A stretch of DNA of 24,435 nucleotides from Christensenella sp. UBA1242 (lineage in GTDB: Bacteria > Bacillota > Clostridia > Christensenellales > UBA1242). The notes beneath the pieces are model-generated. The model was not told the origin of the DNA, did no database searches, and saw only the letters and a program-made list of their open reading frames with translations. Of the stretch, positions 16,702 through 23,691 are shown piece after piece. The stretch spans positions 662-25,096 of the forward strand of contig DBWI01000030.1 in NCBI GenBank assembly GCA_002308915.1, given 5' to 3'. Position 1 is the stretch's first letter, and each line of letters opens with the position of its first letter. The position numbers were made by a program, and so were the translations under genes.

Positions 16702-16731
16702 ATATTATCACATTGATAATAACAAAGTCAA
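16702..16731 (-). promoter_or_regulatory. Promoter of the prs-nadE operon
   Basis: On the minus strand TTGACT (16731-16726) and TAATAT (16707-16702) are 18 nt apart. The operator palindrome 16703-16721 covers the -10 box and part of the spacer, a repressor arrangement. Confidence 0.6.
16703..16721. promoter_or_regulatory. NrtR operator, prs side
   Basis: TATTATCA-CAT-TGATAATA is a perfect 8-bp inverted repeat with a 3-bp centre. The surrounding 26 bp (16701-16726) are identical to 16771-16796. Its presence in the divergent NAD promoter region beside nrtR supports NrtR as the ligand. Confidence 0.85.
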
Positions 16732-16749
16732 TATTTTTTGAAATATTTG

Positions 16750-16778
16750 TTGACAACTTAAATCTTTTGTGATATTAT
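16750..16778 (+). promoter_or_regulatory. Promoter of the pncA-pncB operon
   Basis: TTGACA (16750-16755) and TATTAT (16773-16778) are 17 nt apart, with TGTGA before the -10 giving a TGn extension. The operator 16773-16791 overlaps the -10 box and the expected start near 16785. Confidence 0.8.
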
Positions 16779-16791
16779 CACATTGATAATA
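16773..16791. promoter_or_regulatory. NrtR operator, pncA side
   Basis: This is the second exact copy of the 19-bp palindrome TATTATCA-CAT-TGATAATA, 70 bp centre to centre from the first. It overlaps the pncA -10 box, so binding should block transcription. Confidence 0.85.
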
Positions 16792-16810
16792 ACAAAAAGC
16801 GAGGTGTTTT

Positions 16811-17392
16811 ATGGAAAAACAAAACAACATTTTGGTAATAATAGATATGGTAAACGGCTTTGTAAATTTTGGTGCACTTGCCGACAAAAAAATAAACAAA
16901 ATTACTCCAAATATAATAAAGTTAATAGACAAAGCAACACAAAAAGATTATCCAATTATTGCATTTCGTGATGCTCATAGTATGGGAGATGAAGAATTTA
17001 ACATTTTCCCTGTTCACTGTCTTAAAGGTGAACCAGAAAGTGATTTAATTCCAGAGCTTGTGCCATACAGAGATAACTTTTATGAAATAGAAAAAGACAC
17101 AACAAATGGATTTATTACACCAGAATTCAAAGAAATTGTTGGCAAATTTGAATTTGATAATGTGTATGTTGTTGGTTGTTGCACAGATATTTGTGTGCTT
17201 AACTTTGTTAACAGTTATTTAGCATTCAACAAAAAATATAATCGAAATACAAAAATCAAAGTTGTTGAAGATGCGTGTGCAACATTTGACGGAGCAAACC
17301 ACGACGCAAGCGAAATGCACTCAAAGGCAATTAGAGAAATGGAAGACAATGGCGCAGTAATCATTTCACTAAAAGAAAAAATAAAGGAATAG
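16811..17392 (+). CDS. pncA: Nicotinamidase
   Basis: PncA hydrolyses nicotinamide to nicotinate and ammonia, the entry step of this salvage route. The 193-aa protein is an isochorismatase-fold hydrolase with the expected triad: Asp12 (IIDMVNGF), Lys95 (EKDTTNGF) and Cys128 in GCCTDICV. Asp54, His56 and His69 (RDAH and PVHC) fit the metal site. The ATG follows GAGGTG by 4 nt and the operator-controlled promoter by about 26 nt. It is the first gene of the plus-strand NAD operon; the next gene starts 2 nt after its stop. The ammonia it releases is the substrate that the neighbouring ammonia-dependent NadE needs. Confidence 0.93.
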   Translation: MEKQNNILVIIDMVNGFVNFGALADKKINKITPNIIKLIDKATQKDYPIIAFRDAHSMGDEEFNIFPVHCLKGEPESDLIPELVPYRDNFYEIEKDTTNGFITPEFKEIVGKFEFDNVYVVGCCTDICVLNFVNSYLAFNKKYNRNTKIKVVEDACATFDGANHDASEMHSKAIREMEDNGAVIISLKEKIKE

Positions 17393-17394
17393 TC

Positions 17395-17823
17395 ATGAAA
17401 GTTTATTTGGCATCACCTTTCTTTGACACAAAAGAAAGAAATAATGTAGTTGAAGCAGCAAACATTTTGAGAAACAAAAATCTTGATGTTTTTGTTCCAA
17501 TGGAACACAAAATTAAAAACGAATGGAGCCTAAGCAACGAAGACTGGGCAAAAGCAGTTTTTGAGATGGACAAAGAATATCTTGATGTTTGTGATGTTAT
17601 GGTTGTTTTGTATTATGGACTATACAGTGATAGTGGCACTGCGTTTGAAGTTGGATATTTCCATTCAAACAAAAAGCCAATAATATGCGTACAAATAAAT
17701 AAAAAAATTACCAGTTTGATGATTGTTAACAGTTCAACAACATACTTACATGGACTAAATGAATTAAAACAATTTGACTTTAATAATATTCAACAAAAAC
17801 GATGCAAAAATGAGCAAAAATAG
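17395..17823 (+). CDS. Nucleoside 2-deoxyribosyltransferase-like protein
   Basis: The 142-aa protein has the nucleoside deoxyribosyltransferase fold signatures: MKVYLASPFF at the N-terminus, DVCDVMVVLYYG, then DSGTAFEVGYFHSNKKPI, where the Glu of the GTxxE element is the catalytic nucleophile in the family. Known members exchange or hydrolyse N-glycosidic bonds of (deoxy)nucleosides or nucleotides. Lying inside an NAD salvage operon, it could process nicotinamide-, nicotinate- or other NAD-derived nucleosides or nucleotides, but that is inference. It begins 2 nt after pncA with an AAAGGA Shine-Dalgarno sequence in the end of pncA. The last residues (about 128-142) are a Lys/Gln/Asn-rich tail. 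Confidence 0.8.
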   Translation: MKVYLASPFFDTKERNNVVEAANILRNKNLDVFVPMEHKIKNEWSLSNEDWAKAVFEMDKEYLDVCDVMVVLYYGLYSDSGTAFEVGYFHSNKKPIICVQINKKITSLMIVNSSTTYLHGLNELKQFDFNNIQQKRCKNEQK

Positions 17824-17832
17824 GAGCAAAAA

Positions 17833-18327
17833 ATGAGAATTGGAACATTTGTTGGAAAATTCTATCCACCACACATTGGGCACTTGTCTGTGATAGATAA
17901 TGCACAAAAAGATATGGATGAATTATGGATAGTAATTTCCAAAAACAAACAAAGAGAAGATGAAATAAAACAAAAAGATAATTTTGAAATTTCTAGCGAA
18001 CTAATAAAATCTTGGTTTGAAGAATATTACAAAGATAATCCAAAAATTAAAGTTGCAATTTTTGATGAAAGTGGCTTAAAACCATATCCTGCTGACCAAC
18101 AACCATGGGCAGAAAGATTCAAAAAGCAATTTCCTTTTGTGAATATAAAAATTGCAGATGGTGGCTACAGAGAATTTAATCAAAAATACTTCCCTGAATA
18201 TGAATTTTATGAAATTGACAGAGAGCAAATTCCAATTCACTCAACACTATTTCGTGAACAGCCAAAAAAATACTTGGAATATTTGATTCCACAAGCACAA
18301 AAATATTTTAAGGAGAAAATACAATGA
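17833..18327 (+). CDS. NadR-type nicotinamide/nicotinate mononucleotide adenylyltransferase
   Basis: This enzyme would convert NaMN (or NMN) and ATP to NaAD (or NAD). The 164-aa protein has GKFYPPHIGH with the HxGH motif (His14, His17) and the C-terminal IHSTLFREQPKKYLEYL segment, equivalent to ISxTxxR. Sequence order and the YP..QPWAE segment are closer to the NadR adenylyltransferase domain than to NadD or archaeal NadM. The helix-turn-helix and ribosylnicotinamide kinase domains of full NadR are absent. In this operon NaMN from PncB is the likely substrate, although NadR-type domains usually favour NMN. A TAGGAG Shine-Dalgarno sequence precedes the ATG. The 3' end overlaps pncB by 4 nt (ATGA). 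Confidence 0.87.
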   Translation: MRIGTFVGKFYPPHIGHLSVIDNAQKDMDELWIVISKNKQREDEIKQKDNFEISSELIKSWFEEYYKDNPKIKVAIFDESGLKPYPADQQPWAERFKKQFPFVNIKIADGGYREFNQKYFPEYEFYEIDREQIPIHSTLFREQPKKYLEYLIPQAQKYFKEKIQ

Positions 18328-19799
18328 ATAATTTAATGATGGACTTTTATGAATTAACAATGGGTCAAGGATACTTTAACAAAAAGATGACTGGCAAAGT
18401 TGCATACTTTGATTTATTCTTCCGCAAGGCACCAGATGGTGCATCTTTTGCAATTGCAAATGGTGTTAAACAATGCGCAGAATATTTGGCAAACTTCAAA
18501 TTTGAAGAGAGCGATATTGCATACCTAAAATCACTTGGAATTTTTAGTAATGCATATCTTGAATATCTAAAAAATCTTCGCTTTACTGGAGATATGTGGG
18601 GTGTTGAAGATGGCACAGTTGTTTTTGGAAATGAACCATGTTTAACAATCAAAGCTCCAATTGTTGAAGCACAACTTGTTGAAACTGCACTTTTAACTTT
18701 ATTCAACAGAGCAAGTTTAATCACAAGCAAGGCTTCAAGAATTGTAAGAAGTGCTCAAGGCAAACCAGTTATGGAATTTGGTTCAAGACGTGCTCAAGGC
18801 GAACAAGCAGCAACAGATGGCGCACTTGACGCATATATTGCTGGAGCAGCTGGCACAGCTTGCACAATCACAGGCAAAAAATATGGTGTTCCTGTTCTTG
18901 GAACAATGGCTCACAGCTTTGTTCAAAGTTTTGACACAGAGTATGAAGCATTCAAAGCATATGCAGAAAGTTTCCCTGACGCATGCACACTTTTGATTGA
19001 TACATATAACACACTAGAAAGTGGCATTCTTAACGCAATAAGAATTCACAAAGAAGTGTTACAGCCAATGGGCAAAAAACTTGCAGGAATAAGGATTGAT
19101 AGTGGCGACCTTGCATACCTTTCAAAAAAAGTTCGTGAAATTTTAGACAAAAATGGACTCTATGACACAAAGATTGTAATTTCTAATTCACTCGATGAAT
19201 ACCTAATCACATCACTACTCAATCAAGGTGCTCCAATAGACAGTTTTGGTGTTGGCGAAAATATGATTACAGCAAAATCTAATCCTGTTTTTGGTGGGGT
19301 TTACAAACTTGTTGCAATGGAAAAATACGGCAAAATTGAACCAAAAATAAAAATCTCGGATAATGTTGAAAAAACAACAAATCCACACTTCAAAAAGATT
19401 TACAGATTATATGACAAAGATGGAAAAATTATTAGCGACATTTTGACGGTATATGACGAAGAAGCACCAAGCGGAACATTTACACTAAAAGACCCAGATG
19501 TTCCTTGGAAAACAAAAACAATAAGCAACTTTACAGCAAGAGACCTTAAGGTTAAAATGGTTGAAAACGGAAAAATAATCTACAATTTTAAAACAATACA
19601 ACAAACAAGAGAGTATTGCCAAAAAGAATTAAATACACTTTGGGATGAAGCAAAAAGACTTGTTAACCCACACACCTACACACTTAACCTTTCTGACAAA
19701 CTAACAGAAATAAAAAACGACTTGCTCTATAATCTTAAGAATGACAAAACAGAGCAACACGCAGCAGCAAAAATTATTACAACAAAATTAGAGAAATAA
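18324..19799 (+). CDS. pncB: Nicotinate phosphoribosyltransferase
   Basis: PncB joins nicotinate and PRPP, with ATP hydrolysis, to give NaMN, the committed Preiss-Handler step. The 491-aa protein starts with the family pattern MMDFYELTMGQGYF. It then shows EFGSRRAQGEQAATDGALDA, the catalytic-His element GTMAHSFVQSF (His197) and the PRPP/phosphate region GIRIDSGDL...SNSLDEY. The C-terminal part is the usual extension. Length is normal for the bacterial family of about 480-490 aa. The start overlaps the previous gene by ATGA and has AAGGAGA upstream, so translation is coupled. It is the last gene of the operon and is followed by a strong terminator. Confidence 0.96.
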   Translation: MNNLMMDFYELTMGQGYFNKKMTGKVAYFDLFFRKAPDGASFAIANGVKQCAEYLANFKFEESDIAYLKSLGIFSNAYLEYLKNLRFTGDMWGVEDGTVVFGNEPCLTIKAPIVEAQLVETALLTLFNRASLITSKASRIVRSAQGKPVMEFGSRRAQGEQAATDGALDAYIAGAAGTACTITGKKYGVPVLGTMAHSFVQSFDTEYEAFKAYAESFPDACTLLIDTYNTLESGILNAIRIHKEVLQPMGKKLAGIRIDSGDLAYLSKKVREILDKNGLYDTKIVISNSLDEYLITSLLNQGAPIDSFGVGENMITAKSNPVFGGVYKLVAMEKYGKIEPKIKISDNVEKTTNPHFKKIYRLYDKDGKIISDILTVYDEEAPSGTFTLKDPDVPWKTKTISNFTARDLKVKMVENGKIIYNFKTIQQTREYCQKELNTLWDEAKRLVNPHTYTLNLSDKLTEIKNDLLYNLKNDKTEQHAAAKIITTKLEK

Positions 19800-19850
19800 C
19801 AAAAAAACACTCATCATTAGTCTAACTGATTTGAAACTTGCTAAATACTT

Positions 19851-19886
19851 AACACTTTAACTTGAAAAAGTTAGAGTGTTTTTTAT
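19851..19886 (+). terminator. Intrinsic terminator of the pncA-pncB operon
   Basis: A 13-bp stem (19851-19863 with 19868-19880, one G-U pair) has a GAAA loop and is followed by a T-run to 19884. Confidence 0.9.
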
Positions 19887-20030
19887 TCTCTCTTATCCAG
19901 CCAACAAAACGGATATTATGCTGTTGTCATAGGTTGTCGTTGTTATCTTAATATTTACAATTACATGACATGCACTTTAACCTTGACAACAAAAAATATT
20001 CGTTTAAACTAAAAAACAAAGAGAAAAAAG

Positions 20031-20071
20031 AGAAAGAGTGTCGTGCGTTTGCTCTGGCACACACTCTTTCT
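20031..20071. other. Long hairpin 1
   Basis: An 11-bp perfect stem AGAAAGAGTGT (20031-20041) pairs with 20061-20071. It continues after a bulged C into GTGC/GCAC, with a 10-nt loop. On the minus strand a T-rich stretch follows, so it could also stop antisense transcription. Confidence 0.7.
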
Positions 20072-20090
20072 TCTAACCAAGTTATTTTAT

Positions 20091-20148
20091 GTGTGCTTGT
20101 CTTCGGTGGAGCTTTAGCTCTCACCGACTTGTATCAAGACAAGCACAC
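20091..20148. other. Long hairpin 2
   Basis: A 13-bp perfect stem (20091-20103 with 20136-20148) is followed by CGGTG/CACCG (20104-20108 with 20122-20126) and GAGC/GCTC with a TTTA loop. A 9-nt bulge (20127-20135) lies only on the 3' side. No T-run follows on the plus strand, so it does not look like a simple terminator. Confidence 0.7.
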
Positions 20149-20226
20149 GTTTAAATGCCATGATAAATTTAACATATATTAATTATAAAAAGTTTTCTAA
20201 ATATCAATACGAATTTATATTTTTTG

Positions 20227-20235
20227 TGCTATAAT
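20227..20235 (+). promoter_or_regulatory. Extended -10 promoter of the HEPN-LRR gene
   Basis: TGC followed by TATAAT (20230-20235) is a perfect extended -10. No matching -35 was found. A second TATAAT at 20241-20246 lies too close to the start codon for normal use. Transcription would start near 20242. Confidence 0.6.
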
Positions 20236-20264
20236 TATTTTATAATTAAATGCAGGGGTTAAGT

Positions 20265-22391
20265 ATGTTTGAATTTGTTAAAGATTTTGATATAGAAATC
20301 TACAATGAAATTATTAATGAAGTTGAATTTAACATTTGGAATGACAGATGCATTTCTATTATACAGAGTGAAATTGAAAAAATAATAAAAAAACTATTTA
20401 AAGAAAGCGATATTGTAATTACAAATAAAGGAGAAGATGGTGTTATTTATCGTGAATATAATCCATCACTATCAAGATTATTTGATAAAGAAACAGACTT
20501 TAGAAATTTCTTGTTTGAAAATAATATATTAAATGAAAGTGATATTGAGAGCTATTGGATTATACTCAAAAACAGAAATATAAAAGACCATGGAGCTAGA
20601 ACTGGTGAAAAGCTTGTAATAGATGATACAATGAAAGAATCTGCATTAAAATTTTTATTTAAACTTTGTTACAATGTTTATACTTTTAAGTTCCATAAGG
20701 CTCCAGATGCATATTGGGATGAAAAGTATTTTCAAAAACTTTTGATTAAACCGGAAGAAAAAACAATAGAAGTTGAAAAAATTGTTGAAAAAGAAATTAA
20801 AGTTGTTGATGATGTGGAGTTAAATAAACTAAAAAGAGAGCATGAGGAACTTAAACAAAAGTTTGAGACAATTCAAAAATCAACCACACCAACAGCAACA
20901 AATTTTGAACTCATTAACAAACTTGAAATTGCAAACAAATGTTTACAAAATGGTGATTTTGAAAATGCTAAGATTGCATTTAATAATTGTAGAACATTAA
21001 ATATTTCTTGTATCGACGCTTATATTGGATTAATAATGTGTGATTATAAACAAAATGATATGGAAAGACTGGCATATCATTTAGATTTATATAAAGAAGT
21101 TAAACCTTTAAAAGAAAACGAAAATTATATTAATATGAATAATTTTTGTGACAAGCAACTTGTGGAAAAATTTAATAAAGACATAGAAGATTTAATACAT
21201 TATTTAAAATTTGAAAAACCATATAATGAATCCATTGATGCATTTAACAATGGAGAATATGAAAAAGCATTTAGATATTTTCAAAATATCATCAATTATA
21301 AAGATTCGTTAAAAAAATCAAAAGAGATTCTCTATATTTTTGAACAAGATGAAAAACAACGAGATAAACAAAAATGGTACGATCGTGTTATAATTGAATA
21401 TCAATCTTTAAGCAAATATGTTAAAGAAGAACGGTTTTCTGCATATATTGAGGAAAGAATAAATGTGATTAAGGAAAAGAAAAAGAACGAGATCGAAACA
21501 TTAATAATTGACAAAAGAAATATCTCTTTGTTAAAGGTTGAGTTTACAGCATCAAGGCGATTGATTAAAAGACCCTTAATGCCATTTATTAAGCATATAA
21601 TTATAAAAGATGGTATTAGACAAATTGGACCCCGTGCTTTTGAACCATTTCCTAATATTGAAACAATAACCCTTCCCAATGATTTAGACGAAATTCATTA
21701 TATGGCATTTAGTAATTGTAGAGAACAACTTAACTACAATACAAAAAATGGATATCAGTATTTGGGAAGTAAAGCAAATCCATATATGGTTTTAATGGAA
21801 GCAAAAAATTTTGATATTAATTTATTAGATGAAAATACTAAGATAATTTTTTCTAAGTCTATTATTAATGATAATTTAAAAGAGATAACAATTCCACGCA
21901 ACATATCATGTATTTGTGAATATGCATTTACCACCTCTCGTACTCCAAACATAGAAAAAGTTGTAGTAAATCATAAAATGCATTTCCTTGGTGGACTTCG
22001 TCAACTGCATAAACTAAAGGCCGTAATTTTAAATGCACAAATAGGTTCAATGCCGGCAGGATCTTTTGAGGGATGCATAGCATTAGAAAATATAATTCTC
22101 CCTGTAAATATTGAAAAAATAGATGAATACTTTTTTGAAGATTGTATTAGTTTAAAACATATCAATATACCACAAAAAGTGAAAGAAATAGGTTGGAGTG
22201 CGTTCCAAAATTGCATAAATTTAGAAGAGGTTGTTTTTAATGGGGTTATTCAAAAAATTGATTTTGAGGCGTTTCGTGATTGTAAAAATTTAAAATCAAT
22301 TAATATCTCTAATGGTCTGCAGTGGGTTGCACAAGACGCCTTTGAAGGATGTCCAGAACAAATTAAAAATATGTTTACTCTTAATAAGTAA
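20265..22391 (+). CDS. Putative HEPN-TPR-leucine-rich-repeat protein
   Basis: No named family is recognised for this 708-aa protein. Residues 1-145 are helical and contain RNIKDH (104-109), which fits the R-x4-H (RNxxxH) catalytic motif of HEPN ribonucleases; the layout resembles DUF4145-like HEPN domains. A charged coiled coil follows (about 165-205), then TPR-like helices (about 215-355, for example LQNGDFENAKIAFNNC and FNNGEYEKAFRYFQNI). BspA-type leucine-rich repeats fill about 440-700 (IRQIGPRAFEPFPNIETITLP, then SFEGCIALENIILP). There is no signal peptide, so unlike most BspA-type proteins it should be cytosolic. I chose the ATG at 20265 because AGGGG lies 8 nt upstream; the ATG at 20250 has no such site. 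A sensor (LRR) joined to an RNase effector (HEPN) is a plausible defence or toxin layout, but this is inference. Confidence 0.75.
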   Translation: MFEFVKDFDIEIYNEIINEVEFNIWNDRCISIIQSEIEKIIKKLFKESDIVITNKGEDGVIYREYNPSLSRLFDKETDFRNFLFENNILNESDIESYWIILKNRNIKDHGARTGEKLVIDDTMKESALKFLFKLCYNVYTFKFHKAPDAYWDEKYFQKLLIKPEEKTIEVEKIVEKEIKVVDDVELNKLKREHEELKQKFETIQKSTTPTATNFELINKLEIANKCLQNGDFENAKIAFNNCRTLNISCIDAYIGLIMCDYKQNDMERLAYHLDLYKEVKPLKENENYINMNNFCDKQLVEKFNKDIEDLIHYLKFEKPYNESIDAFNNGEYEKAFRYFQNIINYKDSLKKSKEILYIFEQDEKQRDKQKWYDRVIIEYQSLSKYVKEERFSAYIEERINVIKEKKKNEIETLIIDKRNISLLKVEFTASRRLIKRPLMPFIKHIIIKDGIRQIGPRAFEPFPNIETITLPNDLDEIHYMAFSNCREQLNYNTKNGYQYLGSKANPYMVLMEAKNFDINLLDENTKIIFSKSIINDNLKEITIPRNISCICEYAFTTSRTPNIEKVVVNHKMHFLGGLRQLHKLKAVILNAQIGSMPAGSFEGCIALENIILPVNIEKIDEYFFEDCISLKHINIPQKVKEIGWSAFQNCINLEEVVFNGVIQKIDFEAFRDCKNLKSINISNGLQWVAQDAFEGCPEQIKNMFTLNK

Positions 22392-22407
22392 TAATTAGGG
22401 AATTTAT

Positions 22408-22533
22408 ATGAAATCATTATTGGAAAATCAAGAATGCAGGATAGATAATCATCAAGCAGGTCAAGTTACACAAAAATTAAAAGGTGTTCATATCCATAAA
22501 ACATTTAAAAAGAAAGAGAAAAATATACAATAA
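22408..22533 (+). CDS. Small basic protein (41 aa) downstream of the HEPN-LRR gene
   Basis: An ATG with AGGG 7 nt upstream opens a 41-codon frame 16 nt after the HEPN-LRR stop, and the transcript ends at the following terminator. The peptide is basic at its C-terminus (FKKKEKN) with His residues near the middle (GVHIHK). There is no membrane segment or known motif. It lies between a gene and its terminator, so it would be co-transcribed. An antitoxin or accessory role is only a guess, and it may be non-functional. Confidence 0.45.
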   Translation: MKSLLENQECRIDNHQAGQVTQKLKGVHIHKTFKKKEKNIQ

Positions 22534-22536
22534 AAG

Positions 22537-22570
22537 AAGAACCTATCATTTTTTGATAGATTCTTTTTTT
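22537..22570 (+). terminator. Intrinsic terminator after the HEPN-LRR unit
   Basis: AAGAA-C-CTATCA (22537-22548) pairs with TGATAG-A-TTCTT (22554-22565) with one C-A mismatch, a 5-nt T loop and a T-run to 22570. Confidence 0.85.
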
Positions 22571-22705
22571 GCAAGTTTCAAAAGTTTTTAACCTTGAGTG
22601 CTCTTTTTTACAAAGCTTAATATTAAACGCAGAAGTTTACAATATCAATATCGTAAATAACTGTGTGTGGTCGTTGTGCAGAAACAACAAAATTTGCCCT
22701 ATTTT

Positions 22706-23653
22706 TTATTTTAATGAATATTGGATTATATAATACAACGCATTCTCCATTGTCATCTGTCCATTTTTTGTCATATACTCAACATCACATAATTCATATA
22801 CTAAGTTTTTTAATGTTTTGGCAGCAAAGTTTTTTGCCTGTTGACGAAGTTTGGTTACAGCATATTCTTTTACTCCAAAAATATTTGCAAGTTCTGCATC
22901 ACTTTTGTCTTTTGATGCAATAACAAAAAATAGTCTTCGTAGTGTGCTGGAAAGCAAAGCAAACAATCTTGAGTTTTGTTCTGCATTGCCAATAAGTTTT
23001 GAAAGCATTGTCATGCTCTTTTGTCCATTTTTTTGTGCCATAGCAGTTGTAAGTTCAAACACAACAAGTTCTTCGGTTTGTGGCACCAAAAGTTTTATGT
23101 CATCAAGACAAATATTTTTTCTATCCCCAACATATGCAACAAGTTTTTGAATTTCCAAATTTATTCTTGTTAAGTCTTTTTGACAGAATGTAACAAGCGA
23201 CCAAAGTGCTTCATCGTCTATTGTTTTGTCATTGTCTTCAACTTGTTCTTTTACCAAGTTCTTTATTTCATAATCGCTCAATTCCAAGTTAACCTTTTCA
23301 ACTTTCAAAAAGTCAAAAATGCCAGTCTTTTGTCCATCACAAAAAAGTATTAAGCACATTGGATTAACATTTTTAACATACTCCAAAAGTTTTGATTTGT
23401 CTTTTTCTGGAATTGCAGTAATATTTTTTACAACTGCAAGACGATTTTTGGCAAAGAAAGAAATTTGTTCACAACTAGCAATAAGTCCATCTGCAGAAAA
23501 ATTTTCGCTATCCATAATTGTGATATCGTATTCACTATCTATTCCAAGTTTTTGCTTTGCAAACTCCTTGCAATTTTCCGCCAAAAAAGAATCGCCATAC
23601 AAAACATAGACGGTTGACAAAGTATCAAGTTCCATAAATTGTGAATATGTCAT
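22706..23653 (-). CDS. holA: DNA polymerase III subunit delta
   Basis: HolA is the wrench subunit of the clamp loader that opens the beta sliding clamp. The 315-aa protein fits the family in length and layout: an N-terminal AAA-like domain without a P-loop (VYVLYGDSFLAENCKEF, then FFAKNRLAVVKN), a middle lid (FCQKDLTRINLEIQKLVAYVG) and a C-terminal helical collar (FELTTAMAQKNG, then LSSTLRRLFFVIA). The frame is closed by a TAA five codons before the ATG at 23653, which fixes this start or a later one. No Shine-Dalgarno sequence precedes it. A TTGTTA-17-TAAAAT promoter ends 9 nt before the ATG and predicts almost no leader. It follows comEC, the arrangement common in Bacillota. Confidence 0.93.
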   Translation of the reverse strand: MTYSQFMELDTLSTVYVLYGDSFLAENCKEFAKQKLGIDSEYDITIMDSENFSADGLIASCEQISFFAKNRLAVVKNITAIPEKDKSKLLEYVKNVNPMCLILFCDGQKTGIFDFLKVEKVNLELSDYEIKNLVKEQVEDNDKTIDDEALWSLVTFCQKDLTRINLEIQKLVAYVGDRKNICLDDIKLLVPQTEELVVFELTTAMAQKNGQKSMTMLSKLIGNAEQNSRLFALLSSTLRRLFFVIASKDKSDAELANIFGVKEYAVTKLRQQAKNFAAKTLKNLVYELCDVEYMTKNGQMTMENALYYIIQYSLK

Positions 23654-23662
23654 ATCAATATA

Positions 23663-23691
23663 ATTTTAACATCAAATAAATTTTTTAACAA
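23663..23691 (-). promoter_or_regulatory. Possible holA promoter
   Basis: TTGTTA (23691-23686) and TAAAAT (23668-23663) are 17 nt apart on the minus strand. Transcription would begin about 3 nt before the ATG, leaving no room for a ribosome binding site. Confidence 0.45.

Larger units (their letters stand above)
19887..20264. other. Long non-coding gap with hairpins ahead of the HEPN-LRR gene
   Basis: No credible gene lies here. The gap holds a possible promoter (TTGACA 19983-19988, 16 nt, TAAACT 20005-20010), two long hairpins (20031-20071 and 20091-20148) and an extended -10 at 20230. A 70-codon ORF (19970-20182) spans the hairpins, has no Shine-Dalgarno sequence and is judged spurious. 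Confidence 0.6.

Noticed and set aside
16682..16756. 25-residue extension of Prs
   Set aside because: It runs through the promoter and operator and does not resemble Prs.
19970..20182. 70-codon ORF in the gap before the HEPN-LRR gene
   Set aside because: It spans both hairpins, has no Shine-Dalgarno sequence and its composition follows the inverted repeats.
20250..20264. Earlier ATG for the HEPN-LRR gene
   Set aside because: There is no ribosome binding site before it, and the AGGGG site lies between the two ATGs, properly spaced for 20265.
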